Made by a program: the position numbers and the translations under genes. From Gari tellinella (taxonomy: Eukaryota; Mollusca; Bivalvia; Cardiida; Psammobiidae), in NCBI GenBank assembly GCA_922989275.2, contig OV277874.1, forward strand, positions 20,448,154 to 20,512,153: 64,000 nt of DNA, read 5' to 3'. The notes under the pieces were generated by a model. It ran no database searches and was not told the origin of the DNA. It saw nothing but the letters and a program-made list of their open reading frames with translations. Within the stretch, counting starts at the first letter, position 1, and each line of letters begins with the position of its first letter. Of the stretch, positions 10,250 to 22,300 are shown piece by piece.

Positions 10250-10417
10250 ATCACCTTCTACCATCTATATATTTAATCGATATTTTCCTTTCGCCCTTTA
10301 GCGGACAAACAATCTAAATCTTGCATACGGCATCCTGCCTAATTTGTTTTATGAATATTAATCACGTGTACATGATCTAGTGATGGGAATATCAATGAGA
10401 TATATTCTATTCATACA

Positions 10418-10655
10418 TAAACTCATTCACCCCTGAAACTTTTAATGTGCAATTCCAATTTCAAAATGTGTCTTGTCAATTTTTTGACTATTTGGGAATG
10501 ATTTTAGCAATATATATCAAAAGGACAAACAGTGCGCCTTAAAGAGCCATCTGATCAGGGTCTACACTGTTTGCAAATGACAATTTTTATCCTCACATGT
10601 ACACTGTTTGTAAATGACTACTATACTCGTCGCTAGGGTTGAATGTGTTTATAGC
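10418..10655 (+). mobile_element. MITE family H
   Basis: TAACTCATTCACCCCTG start and CGTCGCTAGGGTTGAATGTG end. The hairpin is AAACAGTG...GATCAGGGTCTACACTGTTT with a damaged left arm. Confidence 0.7.
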
Positions 10656-10656
10656 T

Positions 10657-10904
10657 ACAGTGGAGAATCTGTTATTCTTTCCCAATAAACGCGTTTACGC
10701 TAAAACTATTATTTGCAGTGCAAACAGTTTGGAGCCAGATCAGACGCCGGGTAACCCGGCGTCTGATCAGGCTCCAAACTGTTTGCCACCAAGATAAACA
10801 AGATTTATCAGAATTGTCCAAAAGTTTTACTTTTCTACGTTTTAGTGCTTTGCGTTTGCGTACGTTTGCGTTTAAACGGGAAAGAATAACAGATTCTCCA
10901 CTGT
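10657..10904 (+). mobile_element. MITE family A, full length
   Basis: Complete copy, followed by a solo A terminal unit. Confidence 0.85.
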
Positions 10905-10946
10905 ATGACGTCACTAATGACGTCGGAATAACAGATTCTCCACTGT
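10905..10946 (+). repeat. solo A terminus joined to TGACGTCA palindrome
   Basis: TGACGTCACTAATGACGTC then GGAATAACAGATTCTCCACT, the same arrangement as at 5755-5796. Confidence 0.7.
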
Positions 10947-10974
10947 ACGATTCCCTTTGCCGCTATTGGCAACT

Positions 10975-11231
10975 ACAGTAGAGAAGACGCTGTCCTTTCC
11001 CAATAAACGCGTTTACGATAAAAAACAAAACAAAAAAAACTATTATTTCTGTTACAAACAGTTTGGAGCCAAATCAGACACCGGTTTGGCCGGCGTCTGA
11101 TCAGACTAAAAACTGTTTGCAACTCAGATTTAAAGAAATCGCGAGAAATGTCGAATACTACTTGTAATTGTCTACTTTTTAATTCAAAGCGTTTGCATTT
11201 CGTTTCCGGGATACAATTACGTCTTCACTGT
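10975..11231 (+). mobile_element. diverged MITE family A
   Basis: Ends ACAGTAGAGAAGACGCTGTC and ACGTCTTCACTG. An A-rich insertion (AAAAAACAAAACAAAAA) interrupts the left arm. Confidence 0.7.
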
Positions 11232-11292
11232 ACAATTTGCATGAGGAAAACTGTTTGCAAATGCTCTTTATGACGTCATTGAAGTCGAACGG

Positions 11293-11437
11293 GTTAACTC
11301 TTTGAACCCTAGTCACGCATATATGCGTCATTTGAAAACAGCGTACCTGTGAGGAGTACTCTTGTCCTATACAAACAGTGTAGACCCTGATCAGATGGCC
11401 CCTTAAGGAGCCCTCTGATCAGAGGTCTACACTGTTT
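11293..11437 (-). mobile_element. MITE family H joined to D at the hairpin
   Basis: TTAACTCTTTGAACCCTAGT start and a full H hairpin with apex GGCCCCTTAAGGAGCC. Right after the last H hairpin arm the sequence becomes the half-hairpin of D (TCACGCGGCGTCTGATC). Confidence 0.7.
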
Positions 11438-11668
11438 GTCACGCGGCGTCTGATCTGGATTCAAGCTGTTTGTCATTTGTCATTATGATTTTTTTCTGTC
11501 AAAATGTCATTTATGTAAGAATAACAGCAGACAACAATTTTAGGTAGATAAAGATGCCTCAGTGCAAGCATAAAACATAATTTTCGTGGGAACAGCGGTG
11601 AATGTCGTTGTAAGGAGGGAGTCGTTGTTCGGAGGGCCGTTGTAGAGAGGGAACGCTGTAAGATGAAG
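11438..11668 (-). mobile_element. MITE family D, half element
   Basis: Starts at the D apex (CACGCGGCGTCTGATC) and continues to the D end AGAGAGGGAACGCTG. It is almost the exact reverse of 7841-8070. Confidence 0.75.
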
Positions 11669-12690
11669 GAAATAAATTTTTATATAAAAAAACGGTAAGA
11701 AAAAGAAAACGAAGAGATGCCTGTTTGGAGATTGTGGTCTGCTTTTATTTCTCAATCTTAAATTTCGCTGACAATAAAACATTAATACGAGCGTAAAACA
11801 GTTACTTGGCGTTAACATGTGAGGGACATTTAGAAAGGTCTGAAAAAGCGTCTGTAAATCGTTAAATATCGACTAAATGCATATAAAAGTACACTTTTTC
11901 AGAAAGAACCAACCTTCCTCTAGCGAAAACAAAATATGATATTATTATCGCAGAAATTAATATTCATTATATGTCATTTTACATGTAGGTATATTATCAA
12001 ATGTGTCGTCGACAAATTTGCCATAGTAGCTCTTGAAACATTTTAATAATTTCTATAATTTCAATTTGTTTTGGAATTTACACATATCATGTATCATAAA
12101 CCTGTCTATCTACATGTAACGGTACACAAACATGATTGTTTCGATATTTTGAATGGCCTGTGCTGCATATGAATACTCCCGGAAATAGCCCTTTTTCCGG
12201 AAATACGCCTTTTAAAGAGTTCTTGTATTTTACTTCTTGACGTTTTACACGAGAATATAAAACATGTAGCCATTTTGTACCTTTATATGTGATAAATATT
12301 CACATAGAACACGCCATCTGAATTATTCCTAATTTGAACCGTACAGCATCTTAAATAATATGACACTTATTTTAGATTTATGACGTCACATCCTCAAAAC
12401 AGTTTTTCTTAAAACAAAGATCATCATAATACTTTCTCAATCTAAGATTTGAATAATTAACAAAACTCTATGAAAAAGGATTATAGACCGTTTTATGATA
12501 TGTACGAGCCGTATTATAAGGGTACCCGCTACCCGTACACTTTCAAATTCATGGGTAGAACGAAATATTGGTTTCCAAAATAGAAATTAAACAGAAATTT
12601 TCAAATTTATAATAACAAATTTAGCATGAATGTTTCTCTGAAAGGTTGATCTTTCAGAAAAGATGCGCTTTTATAAATCAGACCAAGTAA
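11669..12690. other. AT-rich stretch, no gene seen
   Basis: No exon-like frame or familiar repeat. A small palindrome with CCTTTTTCCGGAAATA lies at about 12180-12213. Confidence 0.45.
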
Positions 12691-12952
12691 CAGGGCTGCC
12701 ATTTCTCCGGATTTTTCCTAAATCTTCGGATTTTTTTTTCTAGAACATGGTACCTTAAAGCAGGCTAAAAGTAAAGCAGAATGTGCCATGAGGCGCATTC
12801 TGCTTTAATAACTTCCAGCATGCTTTAAGTAGTCACTTGTCATCAAAACTAGAAACAGGCTTTGGGGTAAAGGTACGATTCGTAAATTCGCACTTGAAAA
12901 AATGCAAATTTGGAAATCTCAGGATTGTTCATGTCAACTTATGACAGCCCTG
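12691..12952 (+). mobile_element. MITE family G, full length
   Basis: Ends CAGGGCTGCCATTTCTCCGG and ATGACAGCCCTG, with AAGTAA directly repeated at both sides (12685-12690, 12953-12958). Inside are a type 2 hairpin and the right half of a B element through GGGGTAAAGG. CAGGG termini suggest hAT; the class is inferred. Confidence 0.75.
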
Positions 12953-13032
12953 AAGTAATGTTAAGTTATCGCTCAGTTATCAGATATTTCTAAATGCCCC
13001 TCGTATATATACACCCGAGTATCTGTGCTTAT

Positions 13033-13332
13033 ACAGTGGAGAATCTGTTATTCTTTCCCAATAAACGCGTTTACGCAAAAACTATTATTTGCAGTGCAAA
13101 CAGTTTGGAGCCAGATCAGACGCCGGGTACGCAAACGCAAAGCACTAAAACGTAGAAAAGAACAACTTTTGGACAATTCTGATAATTCTTGTTTATCTTG
13201 GTGCAAACAGTTTGGAGCCAGATCAGACGCCGGGTTACCCGGCGTCTGATCAGGCTCCAAACTGTTTGCACTGCAAATAATAGTTTTAGCGTAAACGCGT
13301 TTATTGGGAAAGAATAACAGATTCTCCACTGT
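13033..13332. mobile_element. MITE family A with two left ends
   Basis: It starts as a normal A, but at the hairpin apex (CCGGGTACGCAAACGC) it switches into a reversed A. Both termini are therefore the same end, and the AATAAACGCG arm occurs twice in inverted order. Confidence 0.75.
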
Positions 13333-13380
13333 AAATCTTTCCACTCTGGCAGTAGATATGTGCCACAGTTATTATACCTA

Positions 13381-13450
13381 TGCAAACAGTTGGGATCCAG
13401 ATGAGCCACCGCGTAACGCGGCATCTCATCAGGATCAAAACTGTTTTACA
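13381..13450. mobile_element. type 1 hairpin, family C
   Basis: AACAGTTGGGATCCAGATGA is paired with TCTCATCAGGATC around CCGCGTAACGCGG. No termini seen. Confidence 0.55.
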
Positions 13451-13489
13451 TTCTGACACTGTTATTGAAAAGAAACCCTAGTCATATAC

Positions 13490-14535
13490 TCACTTAGGTG
13501 TACTATTCAACCAAGTGAATGATATCTCACAAACAGTTAGAGAGTGTTCGAATAAGTTAAGGAAAACATTTTTTAGTGTAGTTGAAATAGCTGAAATAGA
13601 CAGAAGGAAACTTATATTTTTGGGCCAGTTATGTAGATTAAACAATGACTCCTTAATTAAAAACTTTTTCAACAATAGGCTATGTAGCTATTTCAATCAT
13701 AGAAGTAAATTAAAAGGCTTTCTACCCGACATGGACAGAATATGCGGTAAGTATGGCCTTGCCGATGTCTTTGTGACATACTATTTGACGGGGGAATTTC
13801 CTTCCAGACAAGTCTGGAAGACAATAGTCAACAGCAACGTCAAAATTAAGCAGTTTTCTATAATACAGTCGCGCATCTCAGCCGACAATATGCTAAATGA
13901 TTATAGAATTATTCAACCCTTGACAGAATTTGGTCCCTGTCAGATTTGGTTAATGAGTAAAGGTAACCGTAAGTATCTGCAGTTATCTCAGGCCGCTGTA
14001 AAATATGCCCATCTTCTCTTTACTAAACCATACATCATTAGTGCAAGATGCAGACTATGGAAAAATATGTAGCATGTGTTTGGTAAAGACAGTTTTCAGA
14101 CGTTAACTTCATATACCCCGCGTCTGCAATTAATCGATATGCTCTCTGGTTTTCGCATTCTTTTGTGCACAGATTTCGATTCAGCTTGTCTTAAAATAGT
14201 GGGGTAATTTTGCTTTAACTTAATGAACTGTCTGTGACTAAGGCAACCGAAAACCTGGGAACATATGATGTAGTAGGCGGTTATGATATTTATTTGATTC
14301 TGTGTGTCTATATATATGTGAAGGTGAAGGTTATACTTCACCTTATAATGACTTCATATTTTGCTCTTCTTGTTTGTTTTTGTCTGTCTGTCTGTTTGTT
14401 TGTTGTTGTTGTTGATTTTCTTTTGTCGTCCATGTTTGTCACTTTATATGTATATACACGTTTGCACTGTTTGTATTCTGTACATGTAGATCTATGCTCT
14501 CCTTATCTGGAGGAAATAAAGATTATTATTATTAT
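13490..14535 (+). mobile_element. 5'-truncated non-LTR retrotransposon
   Basis: An open frame at 13515-14072 gives 185 residues resembling the region after the reverse transcriptase domain of CR1/L2-like LINEs (the segment LNDYRIIQPLTEFG is typical). A stop at 14070 breaks the following zinc-binding part. The sequence ends with GGAGGAAATAAAGATT and an ATT tandem tail, as expected for a LINE 3' end. No catalytic reverse transcriptase motif is present. Confidence 0.6.
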
Positions 14536-14639
14536 TAATTAACAACAGCAGACGGCAATTTATTCAGCCGAAGCAATTACCCAAAGAGTCACATTCAAAG
14601 AGTTACATGTAACGGGAATGAATATCGTCTTTTCATTGT

Positions 14640-14848
14640 ATAGTTAAACCTCTCTAATACGACCACTAAATTGTTTTAATTATTAGGATGTTAACGATAG
14701 GTGACAGCTTAAAACAAGGTGACAGTGAAACAGAAAGCTCCTTTAGGAGCTTTCTGCTTCACTGTCTCCTTGCTTTAAGATGTCACCTGTCTATTATACA
14801 ATCAATGAGCCTTCGTTTTAGTGGTCGTAATAGAGAGGCTTTACTGTA
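14640..14848 (+). mobile_element. MITE family E, full length
   Basis: Ends AGTTAAACCTCTCTAATACG and CGTAATAGAGAGGCTTTACTG. Hairpin AAGGTGACAGTGAAACAGAA with apex GCTCCTTTAGGAGC (type 2). Confidence 0.8.
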
Positions 14849-15042
14849 CTGTATTGACTGTGCTTTTGTTGTTGTTGTTTGTTGCAGTACAGTATGCAAT
14901 AGGAGGACAGTACATTGGCTGAAATATACCCTTAGGCTTCCATAAAGTATTCTATGGCGTGAAGAACTAATAGGCCTGACTTAGTTGGACTACACTTAAC
15001 CATGAGGCGTAAGTTATTACTCCTGCTACAACAACTATTACT

Positions 15043-15789
15043 TTGAATATTTTTAAGACTACTACTACTGCTGATACTGACACTGTTGTTGCTGCTACAG
15101 CTACTATTTCTGATACTTCCACTATTACTACTACTTCTGCTATTAAAAAAAACTGTTGCTGCTGCTTCTGTTTCCATTGCTATTGTTTCTACACTACTGT
15201 TACTACTACTTCTACTACAAATATTGTTGATGCTACTGCTTCTACTACTGTTGTTACTTCTCCTGCTTCTTCTGCTACTAATACTTCTTTTAGTACTTCT
15301 ACTCATTCTACTACTACTACTTCTCCTACTACTACTACTACTTCTACTACTACTACTACTACTTCTACTCATTCTACTACTACTACTTCACCTCCTCCTC
15401 CTCCTCCTACTACTACTACTACTGCTACTACTACTACAACTACTACTACTACTACTACTGATACTGATACTGTTGCTGCTACTGCTACTACTTAAACTGC
15501 TACTGCACTAGTCTATTTCTACATGTACATGTACTACTACTGCTGTTACTACTGATATTACTATTACTGATACGGTTGCTGCTGCTAATGCTATTTCTAC
15601 TACTACTACTGATACTGATACTGTTGCTGCTACTGCTACTATTTATATTGCTACTGCACTAGTCTATTACTACATGTACATGTACTAATACTGCTATTAC
15701 TACTGATACTAATATTACTGATACGGTTGCTGCTGCTAATGCCACTGCTTCTACTACTACTACTGCTACTACTACTACTACTAAAACTA

Positions 15790-15831
<42 letters not shown>

Positions 15832-15860
15832 TGACTACTATTACTATTTTTACTATAACT
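15043..15860. repeat. long trinucleotide repeat (ACT/CTG-type)
   Basis: ACT units interrupted by GCT, GTT and GAT units. An internal block of about 150 bp around CATGTACATGTACTA is duplicated (about 15490-15620 and 15640-15760). Long Thr-, Leu- or Ser-rich frames here are reading-frame artefacts of the repeat. Confidence 0.9.
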
Positions 15861-15925
15861 ATTTTTACTATTACTTATGTAACGGTTTTGGGTTGCGGTA
15901 AAACAGTTGATAAGTCTCACACTAT

Positions 15926-15962
15926 GGGATGATAGCTCAGTGGTTAGAGTTAGCATGACACG
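15926..15962 (+). repeat. tRNA A-box-like fragment
   Basis: GGGATGATAGCTCAGTGGTT followed by AGAGTTAGC resembles the first 30 bases of a tRNA-derived SINE head. It is cut off by the ATT microsatellite. Confidence 0.45.
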
Positions 15963-16018
15963 CCAAAGATACATTATTATCATTATTGTTATTATTATAA
16001 TTGTCATGTTTAAGGCCG

Positions 16019-16064
<46 letters not shown>

Positions 16065-16186
16065 TTTACTATTATTATTATTATTGTCATTATTATTAAT
16101 ATTATCTTTTTCATTATTATTATCATTCTTCTTATTATTATTTTTATTATTTTTATAATTATCATTATCATTATTGTTATTATTAT
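15963..16186. repeat. ATT/TTA microsatellite
   Basis: Mostly TTA units with occasional TTT, ATC and GTT. It runs into the acceptor-like TTATTATAG before the first exon of gene copy 1, so it may supply part of that splice site. Confidence 0.9.
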
Positions 16187-16188
16187 AG

Positions 16189-16398
16189 GCCGCATGAGAA
16201 GGTACATCAAGCTGGTAACAGTAGTCTGCCTTGTTAGTTTCGTACTTATGGTGTCGATACAAATGGACATGTCTGATGAACCAATAGGGATGCGAGCCGG
16301 GAACCACGGCAATATGGCGGCGGCGGCGGCGGCGAAATCAGGGGCTGTAACTCTAAACAGGAGACAGCTTTTACTGCGCAATGGAACCGCACATTCTG
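16189..16398 (+). CDS. gene copy 1, exon with membrane anchor
   Basis: An acceptor TTATTATAG ends at 16188 and the donor is CTG|GTGAGT. ATG at 16194 opens the frame. It encodes the anchor and a stem with six alanines from a GGC/GCG run (16316-16335). The donor phase is 1, and the leftover G joins AT of the next exon to make Asp. If transcription starts locally, 16194 is the start; otherwise it is an internal exon. Confidence 0.7.
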
Positions 16399-19300
16399 GT
16401 GAGTTATTGACTGCATTCACTGTCATGACGAAATTTCTCGATCAAAGGTTATAAAACGTTTGAGTGGAATCTAAGATCGTTCTCAAGCATTTGATTTTAA
16501 AAACTCCAATAGTTACAATTTTGTTTAGATCGTACGAAATAAGTCACTTGCAGAGAGAAGGATTTCCCAGTTGTTGTTGTTTTTGTGCAGGGCATGGTAT
16601 AAGGTGCTGCCAACTCAGAATGCTTCTTTATCAAAAATCAGAAAATGTTACATATATCCATGAAAAACGTGTTTTCCAGCAAATATGTATCAAGTACTGA
16701 CGATAGTTGGATCTTCTTAATAAAAAGAGTGGTTTACTGCATACATAGATGTTATCTGATTACAGTAAAACCTCGGTATTACGACCACTAAAACGAAGGC
16801 TAATTGATTGTATAATAGAGAGGTGGCAGCTTAAATCAAGGTGACAGTGAAACAGAAAGCTCCTAAAGGAGCTTTCTGTTTCACTGCCACCTTGCTTTAA
16901 GCGGTCACCAATCGTAAACGCCCAAATAATTAACAACATGTAGTGGTCGTAATAGAGAGGGTTTACTGTACCTCACTTTTATGCACAATATAAAGATACT
17001 CGATAAGTCTGCACTTATTCGCATCGTTTATGAATTTAGTAAGACTCAATATATTGCGATACATATTGCAATATAGTGATGGAGTATCGCAATATATTCG
17101 AGTATTACGATATAAAATTTCTGGCAATACCCACTATACATAAAAGTATAGTTTGCAAACATTGCTTAGAATGATCACTTGGTCAGAGGGTTCTTTGAGG
17201 ATTATTATTTTATGTATTTTTTTCTGGAACATTTTATAAAAACACCCCTAACAGGTCAACATAATCAGGCAGGTCACTTTTTTTAAAACTGGACAAGTCC
17301 ATATGAAAAGATTTGACATAAACAGAGCGTAACATAGTCTATTTTTAGCATACATTTACTTTTTATAATGGTTTGATAGAAATTAACTGAATCTTTTTCT
17401 GCGTTTAAGCGAAATAAAGAACAGAAAATGATCGGCAAATTCCATCAATCGCGCGTTTAAGCGAAATAAAGGACAGAAAATGATCGGCAAATTACATGAA
17501 TCGCGCTAGCGATTCATGGAATTTGCCGATCATTTTCTGTTCTTTATTTCAAAACCGAAAAAAATTCAGTTCATTTCTTGTATTAACATTCCATTTACAG
17601 TAATTTCTAATATTATTGTACATTTTGTTAGCCTGCATGTATTTCATTCCATATTAGAGGTTGATAACACGAATAATGTGTACCCGATAAGGAACAGCCT
17701 TGAGGCGGCGTCTGATCTGGATTCAAGCTGTTTTCACTCGTCCTTATATTTCTTCTGTTGAAACAGCAGACGACAGTTTTAAGCATACGATGATGCGTTT
17801 TCATAACTTAGAACTGACGACTTGAAGCAGGTTGAAGTAAAAGCGCATTCTGTTTTACTTTCAGCATGTTTTAAGCTACCATATGGTCAGATACACAAAA
17901 ACGTTATTCTTTCCCAATAAACGCGTTTACTCTAAAACTATTATGTCATTGGCAAACAGTTTGGAGCCAGATCAGACGCCGGGTAACCCGGCGTCTGATC
18001 AGGCTCCAAACTGTTTGCCACCAAGATAAACAAGAATTATCAGAATTGTCCAAAAGTTGCACTCTACGTTTTAGTGCTTTGCGTTTGCGTACGTTTGCGT
18101 TTAAACGGGATAGAATAACGTTTTCTCCACTGTACGTCTACTATTATATGAAAAACTTCTTATTGTGTATTTTAATGACAGTATCAAGTGGGACTTTTTT
18201 TTTTTTGCAATGGATGAATAAATTAAGAACATAAAACGCGTATTAAAAGGGTAAAAGGTTAAATCAATGTTATGTTTTATTTCTAGATGAACCTGGTTGT
18301 CATTTTAACGGCACCTTTGCAGACAACCTGAAGAAACTCTCATCGCTCGAATTCCCCGAAGCACACGAACTAATGGCTGAGCTTGGATTTGATGAAACTC
18401 CGCCTCTTGCCAATACGTCGCTTCCGGTTTTTGTGACTGGTTTCAATTCTGGATTTTATGGCGTCGCTCAGGGTCTGATAAAATCAGTACACGAAAAACT
18501 GTTACCATCGTACCCCGACCTGAAGTTGATCGTATTTGACTTAGGTCTGACCGGACCACAGCTACAGACGGTCAGTTTAACCCTTTCCTCCCTGAAACCC
18601 TAAATAGACAATTCTAGTTTTCAATTTAGTCTTGTCCATTTTTTACTTTTAGGGTTGATTTTTACAATACATGTCAATATGAAAAACAGTGTGGACCCTT
18701 ATCAGAGGGCTGTTTGCAAATGTAAGCCAATTTCCATCCCTATAACGACCCCCTTTGAACAACGCACAATTTTTTTGTCTCCCATTGGATGTCAGAGAGG
18801 GAACGCTGTATTGTGTGCGTTGTTCGTAGGGAGTTGATACATGTATAGGGAGGGAAAACAGTACATTTGTAACCAGTTTGAACCCAGATTAGACGACGCA
18901 TAACGCTCTATGGGAAGGATAGGGTTAACTTAATATTGAAAGTAGGATGATAGATCTGAATATTACATTAGAATGACAAAGGTTTTGCGTATATAATAAG
19001 TCGCTGATTGTAAATGTATGATAACATTTTATTGATTAATTGATCTACTACAGTACTCCCTCTCTACAACGACACCCAATGGGAGACATAGATTGTGTAT
19101 GTTGTTCGAAGTGAGCCGTTATAGGGAGGTAAAATAAAGAGTTGGCTAATATTTTCAAAATGTTTGAATCCAGATCAGACAAAATATCCACTTATATGTT
19201 ACTTTGAGAAAACCAGCAGGCGATAAATTTAAGCAGACGATATTGCAGCAGTAAAAGCGTTAGACGTAATTATTCCGTTTAAGGAATTGCGGCAAGGGTC

Positions 19301-22300
19301 TTTGTAAGGAGGAAGTTGATTTTGTATTCTGTTTTTATTTTCAGTTACGGAAGTATTGCAAGTGTGAAGTTCGGCCATTTCCATTCGACCGACTCCCACC
19401 ACATGTTAAGCACCTACAAAACTTCGCTTTTAAGCCAACTGTTATCAATGTGAGTCCCTTGTGATTACGTCACTGATTACGTCATTCTGTCCCAGTAGGC
19501 CGCTGAAGTGCTAAATGTTATAATTCTTACTTATGCAAACAGTTTGGAACCTGATCAAATGCCGTGTAATGCGGCGTATGACCTGGATCCGAACTGTTTG
19601 ACACTCGTATCGATATTTCCTAAGTCTCACTACAATGAACATTACTTTGGAACGACCTTACAAACAACAATATTAAACCAGATGAAAGTAAAACGGTGAA
19701 GGGGTAAAAACCTTATGATTAATTTAGCGCCGAAAGTGTTAAGTCTGATTCTAGCATTCAGAAAATAAAATCAAACGACATATCTGGGAGTAGAAGGTAG
19801 TACAGTGGAGAATGTGTTATTCCTTCCCAATAAACGCGTTTACGCTAAAACTATTATTTGCAGTGCAAACAGTTTGGAGCCAGATCAGACGCCGGGTAAC
19901 CCGGCGTCTGATCAGGCTCCAAACTGTTTGCCATCAAGATAGACATTAATTATCAGAATTGTCCAAAAGTTGTTCTTTTCTACGTTTTAGTGCTTTGCGT
20001 TTGCGTACGTTTGCGTTTAAACGGGAAAGAATAACAGATTCTCCACTGTATGACGTCACTAATCCGAACTGTTATTGCAAAGAAGGGGTTAATAAATACG
20101 AAAGACTCAAGCAGGAAACGTAACACAAACAATACACCCACCTCTCAAGCAGAACACACACACACAGTCATACAGTGGAGAATCTGTTATTCTTTCCCGT
20201 TTAAACGCAAACGTACGCAAACGCAAAGCACTAAAACGTATAAAAGAAGAACTTTTGGACAATTCTGAAAATTATTGTTTATCTTGGTGGCAAACAGTTT
20301 GGAGCCTGATCAGACGCCGGGTTACCCGGCGTCTGATCTGGCTCCAAACTGTTTGCACTGCAAATAATAGTTTTAGTGTAAACGCGTTTATTGGGAAAGA
20401 ATAACAGATTCTCCACTGTACCACAACAAACACACACACACACGCACTACCATTCCTTCATCTACACACTAAATAGAAAACAACACGCAAGACAAACATA
20501 AAGCTAAGTGAATATAGGAGCCCGCCTTGGTATGGTCAGTAGCAATCAATAATTAATTATAAATTAATTAATTATTAACAACCACTGGGGGTTAAACCTG
20601 AGTTTAGGGGCGCCCAACCTCACTCTTATCTCCTATATTCACCTATAAAGACAAACAGTGTACATAAAATATAAACCCTGTTCCAAAACCTTACAATCAA
20701 AAAGACCGCCAACACAGTAAGTAAATACATGTAAAACATCTAACAAAAAATCTATGACAAGATTATTAGTAACACGGGAAAGAATTTAACATTCAAGCCT
20801 GTGCTAAAAATAACCCACTGTGGCAACGGTCAAATTGTACTCAAGCGACTAGTCTGTAGTCACGAGTAACTGTAAGACATGGATGGGTTCAGGGTACGAC
20901 AGAGAGGGAGGGAAAAAACAAACAAAGCACGAAAATCCGACATAACTCTCCCGGTTAAAGACGGCTTTTGAGATACATCATCATGTAGTGCTAAGCCCTG
21001 TCTGTCGTCGCAAAACCAAAGAGGAAAGCATGGTTATCAATTGTAGATTGATCGATAACCAAACGTGAAGTGCGCAGCAATACTGAACCTTATTAAATTA
21101 ACAATTTTTGCGATTCGCTCGCAATTCGATGGCAATTCGCTTGCAATTCGCTTGCGATTCAAAATAGTAACTTTACCCTCGGGTAAGTTTGCCTGAATGG
21201 TGTATCTCACAAATATTCGCAAATATGCATTCGTTAATATTTTCGATTCCATTTTTGTTACAACCGCATCGGAAAAATCGCGTAAAAATATTCAAACGTA
21301 ATATTTGTCTTTTGAAGCGCCCGATTCGATGGCAACTCGATGGCAATTCGCTTGCGATTCGCTTGCGATTATCAATTTAATTTAATAAAGTTCAGTACTG
21401 TAGTTGGATCATAATCTTTTTTGAGGAAAAATCTAATACGTTTCACAAACAGGTTTTGAAAATGAATATGTCCAAGAATCTTACGAAGTTTGTAAATAAC
21501 ATCACCATAAAACTCCGGATGTGAAATACCTTGCCGCAGAAAAGACTTTAAGTTACATTTATACTTGTTAATGAGAGGACGATTTCTATAAAAGAATTTA
21601 GAAAATGTTTTACGAAGTTTATGAAATCTGTACCCCTGTTTAAGAAGCTTTTCAGTAATAGTTTTATTACGAATGTGGAAGTCCTCAACCGAGGTACAGG
21701 CCCTAGCAAAACGAATAAGTTGTGAGATATAAACCCCGTAAGATGTAGAACGGGGAACATCGCCATCTAGATGAGGATAGTTTACAATACTAAAATCAAA
21801 ATCATCTCGTTTATCGTAAATATTAGAAGAAACAATTCCGTTATTTATTAAAAGATCTAAATCTAAAAATTGTGCCGACAAATTTGACTCATTTGTTTTA
21901 TTAAGGCGTAGTTCTTTTGGGTAAATAAAAGGAAACAACGTATCAAAAAATGGGTTGTCTATATTAAAAATATCATCTAGATAGCGCGATGTATTGTTAA
22001 AGGCTTCGATCATATCTGCCTGTGTATCAGTTTTAGACTTAGCATAAAGTCCCTCTCATAACAGTACAAAAATAGGTCTGCGACAAAAGGCGCACAGTTT
22101 GTACCCATAGGGATACCAATCACTTGGCGGTATATGGTACTCCCAAAACGTACATAAATATTATCCAGAAGAAATGATAGTGATTTACAGACATCGGTTA
22201 ACCCCTTCACTGCCTTACCCCGAGCACAACAGTTTTCTGCACATAGTTTGGATCCTGATCAGACGCCGCGTTACGCGGCGTCTGATCAGGATTCAAACTA

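Noticed and set aside
14932..16307. Long Thr-, Leu-, Ser- and Asn-rich open frames
   Set aside because: They are trinucleotide repeats read in several frames, with no stop codons possible in the repeat unit.
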